Shown piece after piece: positions 59,201 to 64,000 of a stretch of DNA of 64,000 nt (positions are counted from its first letter, which is position 1; every line of letters begins with the position of its first letter). The notes below the pieces were generated by a model that did no database searches, was not told the origin of the DNA, and saw only the letters and a program-made list of their open reading frames with translations. The stretch spans positions 720,246,001 to 720,310,000 of the forward strand of contig NC_092333.1 of the NCBI RefSeq assembly GCF_046630445.1, in the 5' to 3' direction. The position numbers and the translations under genes are program-made. This DNA comes from Rutidosis leptorrhynchoides. Lineage: Eukaryota; Streptophyta; Magnoliopsida; Asterales; Asteraceae.

Positions 59201-59453
59201 AAGAAACTTATTTTGTTGTAACATATTTGTATTGTAAACCATTATGTAATGGTCGTGTGTAAACAGGATATTTTAGATTATCATTATTTGATAATCTACG
59301 TAAAGCTTTTTAAACCTTTATTGATGAAATAAAGGTTATGGTTTGTTTTAAAATGAATGCAGTCTTTGAAAAACGTCTCATATAGAGGTCAAAACCTCGC
59401 AACGAAATCAATTAATATGGAACGTTTTTAATCAATTAGAACGGGACATTTCA
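56204..59453 (+). repeat. 3' LTR of element E
   Basis: 3250 bp, TGTAGTGACCCG to GGGACATTTCA, then target duplication ACTTC at 59454-59458. About 30 differences from the 5' LTR by eye. CATGTG/CACATG inverted repeat at 56961-56982. Confidence 0.95.
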
Positions 59454-60573
59454 ACTTCCATCTCTCTTTTCTCTCTTCTTGAACTATAAACATGAACCAC
59501 TATCATCACATCTTCTATTGATTCATTTTCATGTATCTGGTACGTAATAAAACACAAGTAATAACATATATTTATGAGTGGAAACTTGGTTATAAAGGAA
59601 TATATATACAAGCGTAATCTGTAAAAGATATACAAGTGGGATTTATTAAAGGATAAATGGCCGACTAGTGGGAAGTGGCAAAGTTGAGCCGACAAAATTT
59701 ATAAAGGCAAGGAAGGGTTATAATACTTAATTTACGCAACAAGAAAATGGTGGACCAAACAGCTTCGTTATTTTATCCCTCTTCTGTTTCTTTTCTATTA
59801 AAAACACAATGAGAGGTAATGATAATATTTGGGATGATCTCACGTATTCCTTTTTCTTTTGATCGACAAGTTGATAACTTTTAGGAATTAAATGTTAATT
59901 TATGTTTTGTGGAGCCGAAATAATTGGGATGTGGCCGACATATTACTAAGTGTTCCACAATGATTCCGTTACCTATTACGTTTAAAAAGAATAGGGGACG
60001 TTAAAAAGAAGGAAGGGAATTCTCTAGCTATTAAATTAGTTGATGATGGGTTTATCAAGAATTGGAATAGGCTATCAATTTAGGACGTTTTCTTTTAAAT
60101 TGAACTCGATGTAACATGGGCCACAACAGCCACTATCCTTGGTCCAATAACCAAATCAGGCCATGCACTTCGGTTTCTATTTCCATTCGAGATACGTTCT
60201 TATATATGTTCCTATAATAACTATTATAAACAATAACAAATGATGGGGTGATCTTGATGATTATGATAATGAAGAATTATGATAATGGTATTGATTAGAG
60301 GGTGTTAAGAATGAAGGTGATTATGATATGATGAAAATGATATCATGATGTTAGGATGATAATGATAATTATGATTATGATTATGGTTATGAAGTTGATA
60401 ATGAAAGATATCGAGTGTGATGAGTGACGATAGAGAAGAACGACGTTGATGAATGATGAAAATGGTGATTGTATGATTTATGGTTGTATGACCGAATGAT
60501 GAGATTATGTGAGGAAGATGAGTAAGTTTCGATATGGGATATATGGTTTTTATTCAGTAATAAAACAGAAAGA

Positions 60574-60653
60574 TACAAAATAGTTCAATGGTTAAGGATA
60601 TTATTGGGTTAGCGGGATGTCGCGGGTTCAAACCCGGACATGGGCATTTTTTT
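60574..60653 (+). other. tRNA-like sequence with A and B boxes and T-run
   Basis: TAGTTCAATGG at 60581-60591 fits the pol III A box, GTTCAAACC at 60626-60634 fits the B box, 45 bases apart as in tRNA genes, and T7 follows. The acceptor stem does not pair and the T stem is irregular, so it is not a functional tRNA; a SINE head or tRNA relic is more likely. Confidence 0.55.
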
Positions 60654-60689
60654 AGGACTACATATTTGAGGTAGTTTACTTATTACTCA

Positions 60690-60690
60690 C

Positions 60691-60783
<93 letters not shown>
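60690..60783. repeat. (TTA)n microsatellite
   Basis: About 30 uninterrupted trinucleotides in the F LTR, soon after the tRNA-like stretch, possibly its expanded tail. Confidence 0.92.
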
Positions 60784-62240
60784 CATTTTCAATGTAAGTA
60801 ATATTATTATTGAAACTAATTTTATTTTTATAAAAATTATCATTTTTATTAATAGAACTATCATTATTATTATTTTTAGAATTATCGTTATTTTTATCAT
60901 AATTACTTTTATTATCATTTTCATTATTTCTAACACTAATATTATTATTTTTATCATTATTATTATTAGTATTATTAATATATCAAATAAAGATTCTCTA
61001 TATAAAAATGAATTATTTACATAAAACATAACTATATTAATATGTTTGTAATAAATATTAATTATTTATTTAATGAATATAAAAATAAATATAGTTAATT
61101 TAGTTATTAATGAAACGTACAAGTTACTAAAATAAAAATTAATAATAATACCTAGAATTGTTATATTACCATTATATGTGTTAATGTACATATAAATGAT
61201 ATAGGTTCGTGAATCCGAGGCCAACCCTGCATTGTTCAGTATCGTCGTATGCATATTTTTACTACAAAATATCGCATTGTGAGTTCATTTGCTCCCTTTT
61301 ACTCTTTACATTTTTGGGACTGAGAATACATGCGCTACTTTTACAACTGCTTTATTAAATGCTTTTGAAATACATTTTGAACTGCGAATACATGAAATGC
61401 TTTTATAAATGTTTGACGAGATAGACACAAGCAAAACATTCCTCGAATGAATTATGTGGACGTGATAATTGCCACCATTGAATTATGTGGACGTGATAAT
61501 TGCCACAATTGATATGAATATTTTTCCCTGATTATTATTGCTTGGTAACCTAAGAATTAGGGAACATCACTAATTTTGAGAATTAGTGCACGCCTAATTG
61601 ACGCGAATTCTAAAGGTAGCTACCGGGTTTATCACCCCCACCCAGAATGTTCACTAGACGGAAGGGCTAGGGGGCGTGGTGTTTAGTACTTCGAAGTTTA
61701 TATGATTATTATACAGACGAGATGTTCTGTTTTAGGGATATTATTATGCGCATTATATGTTAAGGTCAGTTACCAAGCCAAGCTATGAAAGCAATGAAAA
61801 GTGAATGTTATGTATCGAGAGAATGATTTTATACACAGGTTATGTGTATGTTATTTTTGTGCACAAGATATGTGTACAGTTACTAAAATTTATAAAAGAT
61901 GATTTCGTACACGAGAAAGGTGTACTGTATTTAAAAGATATCGCATGTACATTACAGGTGGGTATAGGATTCGGGCCCATTTGTACCATGCAGCATTTAA
62001 ATCTTGTGGTCTATTAAAATGATGAATTTTATTGCTTTATGATAAACCTATGAACTCACCAACCTTTTGGTTGACACTTTAAAGCATGTTTATTCTCAGG
62101 TATGAAAGAAATCTTCCGCTGTGCATTCGCTCAATTTAAAGATACTACATGGAGTCATTCATGGCATATAGAGGTCAGAACCTCGCAATGGGACCATCTG
62201 TTGAAGACTTCGTCCAGCTGGATTAGGACGGGTCACTACA

Positions 62241-62517
62241 AATGGCATGCCTCTCTTAATGAGAGGTCAGTAGTTCGACTTACTTGGGGTGCAACATTGT
62301 ACACAAGATTGCCCCTTTACCCTTGAATTTCACCCAAGGGTGTCTTTTGCACATCGCGTTTTGGGGGCAGTGGGGAAGGGCGGTTTTTATCGCCCATGTC
62401 CTCGGATTGGCCGAGTTTCCTCATAGGCAGCAGTTGAGGGTGGGTTATACAACTACGGGAGATGAACGCGTGAGTGGTTAAGTCCTCCTGATTAATCCCT
62501 AATGCTATTAAAAAAAA
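62241..62517 (+). mobile_element. tRNA-derived SINE, 3' part
   Basis: Starts directly at the end of the F LTR. Contains a B-box-like AGTTCGACTT at about 62269, the segments ATTTCACCCAAGGGTG and CTACGGGAGATGA, and ends in an A8 run. Plant tRNA-derived SINEs have this shape. The A-box head is missing, and the abrupt start at the LTR edge suggests F inserted into the SINE, leaving the head on the other side of F outside the window. Confidence 0.55.
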
Positions 62518-63017
62518 GTGTACTTACAACTCCTCGTTAGTTACGACATATTTACGTAACATATTCAAACTGGTTGTTACAGAGTGTTGAAATTAAAATT
62601 GTTTGTGAGTTGTCGAAAAGTGATGGAAGGAAACACCCATTCAAAAACATTCATATAATTTAACTCTTGATCTTATATTATCATATCACACAAAACATTC
62701 ATATAATTTAACAAACCTTTAAAATGGCTCTCACCATTACACTCATTCAAAAAAATTACCTGGCCCTGTCACAGTTATTCCAAAATTGTAGAAAAAACCC
62801 ACAAAGCCGTTATAATGCCCCACGTTATTGTCACGGTAGTGTTAGGCCTTTAGTTGTGATTTAAAGTTAAATGTTGTATTTCCGTGGAGTTGTAGGAGAA
62901 TTACGATGACCTGACAGTTGTAGCAAGGAAGAGACATTATATTGGATATTGTGTTATGGTGTCGTATCGTAGCGTTACTTTTTTTTTTGTAGCTCGCCCT
63001 TATTGGCTTTAGGGCCA
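62518..63017. other. Unassigned intergenic DNA
   Basis: No gene found. A 19-bp direct repeat AACATTCATATAATTTAAC occurs near 62646 and 62694. A T10 run lies near 62980. Confidence 0.6.
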
Positions 63018-63420
63018 ACTAGTCCGGATCCGGCCCGCGCGATAAGGCGGGATCTTTCGGCCTGTGTATTCATATTTAACGTAGCGTTGTGTATTTACAG
63101 AGGAAAAAACGGCTCATGTCTTAAGCGTCGTTTTAGTTGTCGTTGTCTTAAGCGTTTTTTAAAAAGTGTCCATTTCGAACGTAGTTAGTTTCGTTTTGTT
63201 CATTAAAATTTTTCGAGTGTAACGGTGCTGTCGGAAAAATTTAACTTGCGGCGAACAGAAAGATACGGGTTGTCGTTGTGTTAAGCGTTTTTTAAAAAGT
63301 GTCCGTTTTGCGTATAGTTAGTTCCGTTGGGTTCGTGAGACTTTTTCGAGTTGAACGGTAGTCTCGGAAAAATTTAACTCGCACCGAGCGAGAAGATAGG
63401 GCCCGTTATAAATTCGGGGG
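63018..63420 (-). mobile_element. Possible non-autonomous Helitron 3' end
   Basis: On the minus strand a short GC hairpin (CCCGC ... GCGGG, about 63034-63051) is followed after about 11 bases by CTAG next to T, the form of a Helitron 3' terminus. The 5' TC end is not identified. The region includes a two-unit repeat (63137-63403). Confidence 0.35.
63137..63403. repeat. Two divergent ~133-bp tandem units
   Basis: Units start GTTGTCGTTGT at 63137 and 63270 and share TTAAGCGTTTTTTAAAAAGT, CGGAAAAATTTAACT and AGATA segments with many substitutions. Confidence 0.8.
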
Positions 63421-63571
63421 AGTTAGTTTCTTTTATTTTAATAAAATTATATTTTTACACTTTGTACCCCTAAGAAAGTGTAAACTTAAGGAGTTGTTGT
63501 GTAAATTGAGCCAAAGTTGAAGGACCACAAAACTACACTAAAAAAACAACTAAAACTACACACTTCCAGAT
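63421..63571. other. Unassigned DNA before element G
   Basis: AT-rich, nothing recognised. Bases 63567-63571 (CCAGA) would be the G target duplication. Confidence 0.5.
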
Positions 63572-63842
63572 GTCTTTAGTATCTAAGGGTTAAAATATTC
63601 ACTAGACGTGTATTGTGTTATAATTCAGTAGGCTTATAACTACCTTTAATGGTTATAAGAACAAAGAGAGAAAAAGAGAGAAGAAGGAGAGAAGAAATAT
63701 TGATATTGATATTTCAAGAGAAATGGTGCACCTTAAATGGTTACCATACATGTCTATTTATAGTATAAAATATTACTATGCAAAAAATATAATAATAATA
63801 AAATTAACATCCAATCTAGATATTTTATAACACAATCTAACA
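63572..63842 (-). repeat. 3' LTR of element G (Ty1/copia)
   Basis: On the minus strand begins TGTTAGATTGTG directly after CAAGGGGGAG and probably ends ...AAGACA at 63572, 271 bp. A TATAAATA box lies at about 63757-63766. The left limit is the less certain one. Confidence 0.7.
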
Positions 63843-64000
63843 CTCCCCCTTGGATGACAATTTTATTAGAGAATAACTAGTACTGCCTCGTTAAAAACCT
63901 TGCTAAAGAAAACCCATTGGGATAAAACTTTAGCTAAGGGAAAAAGAGTGCAGCATAGAGTTGACTCCCCCTCAAGTAGGCAACGCCTGAGTTGTTACAT
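63843..64000 (-). mobile_element. Element G: Ty1/copia 3' internal end
   Basis: Minus strand. Polypurine tract CAAGGGGGAG at 63843-63852 and a second purine run GAGGGGGAG near 63966. The segment between them (AACGAGGCA, TAGCAAGGTTTTT, AAAGTTTTATCCCA) is the non-coding tail found after pol in many plant copia elements. Pol itself is outside the window. Confidence 0.75.

Larger units (their letters stand above)
18290..59453 (+). mobile_element. Element E: Ty3 chromovirus with acidic and F-box accessory genes (interrupted by element B)
   Basis: Two 3250-bp LTRs: 18290-21354 plus 49450-49634, and 56204-59453. The target duplication is ACTTC (18285-18289 and 59454-59458). Internal order: primer site 49637-49648, acidic ORF, F-box ORF, gag-pol with three nonsense codons, stem-loop, polypurine tract, 3' LTR. 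By eye the LTRs differ at about 30 sites, near 1 percent, so E is older than A and B. It is inserted in the 3' LTR of element F and was hit by B in its 5' LTR. Confidence 0.95.
59459..62240 (+). repeat. 3' LTR of element F, second part
   Basis: Continues 18289 after element E and ends ACGGGTCACTACA, giving a total F LTR of about 4602 bp. Contains a tRNA-like stretch (60574-60653), a long (TTA)n run and a late part (61200-62240) similar in style to the ends of the D and E LTRs (TTCGTGAATC, TGAGAATACATG, TATAGAGGTCAGAACCTCGC). No coding supported; the Ile-rich frame over the (TTA)n run is an artefact. Confidence 0.8.

Noticed and set aside
60574-60653. Functional tRNA gene
   Set aside because: The acceptor stem does not pair and the T stem is irregular; only the A and B boxes are good.
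60676-61029. 117-residue Ile-rich minus-strand ORF
   Set aside because: Produced by the (TTA)n microsatellite.
1-64000. CRISPR array, bacterial operon or host protein-coding gene
   Set aside because: The tandem repeats found are LTR arrays or microsatellites; all long frames are retrotransposon genes or their cargo.

Overview
This is a stretch of eudicot nuclear DNA made almost entirely of nested LTR retrotransposons. The plant is probably a member of the Asteraceae; that is an impression from the element families and is not proven here. I see no ordinary host gene, no rRNA and no functional tRNA. Long AT-rich LTRs, initiator-Met-tRNA primer sites, 5-bp target duplications and intact or decayed Ty3 gag-pol genes account for about 62 of the 64 kb.

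Layout. Seven LTR elements are named A to G. F is the oldest visible host. Its 3' internal end and 3' LTR occupy 15654-18289 and 59459-62240, and it appears to sit inside a tRNA-derived SINE (62241-62517). D (minus strand, running off the left edge) lies in F's 3' internal region; its 5' LTR was split by A (2960-12619, minus), a complete Tekay-like chromovirus with an intact gag-pol and TSD CACAA. E (18290-59453, plus, TSD ACTTC) lies in F's LTR. E's 5' LTR was split by B (21355-49444, minus, TSD CAGGA), a defective relative of A. B's integrase was hit by C, an Athila-type element. A 14448-bp unit spanning the B/C boundary was then tandemly duplicated and the second copy lost its distal part, so 24310-30632 recurs at 38758-45080. 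After F come a possible Helitron terminus with a two-unit repeat (63018-63403) and the 3' LTR of a Ty1/copia element, G (63572-64000). LTR-LTR differences counted by eye fit this order: E about 1 percent, A and B about 0.3 percent.

Most notable. (1) D and E belong to one chromovirus family that carries two extra genes between the 5' LTR and gag: an acidic protein with a SUMO-interaction-like motif, and an F-box protein. In E both are open while gag-pol has three nonsense codons, and D/E differences in the F-box gene look constrained. (2) Element C has a candidate second promoter for its distal ORF. The same pair of GC-rich palindromes lies about 21 bp upstream of a TATA box both in the LTR and before this ORF, and the ORF appears to be a two-exon spliced gene. 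(3) F carries an antisense 61-residue membrane-protein ORF with its own TATA box. Together these suggest plant Ty3 elements with accessory genes and separate promoters, not just gag-pol.
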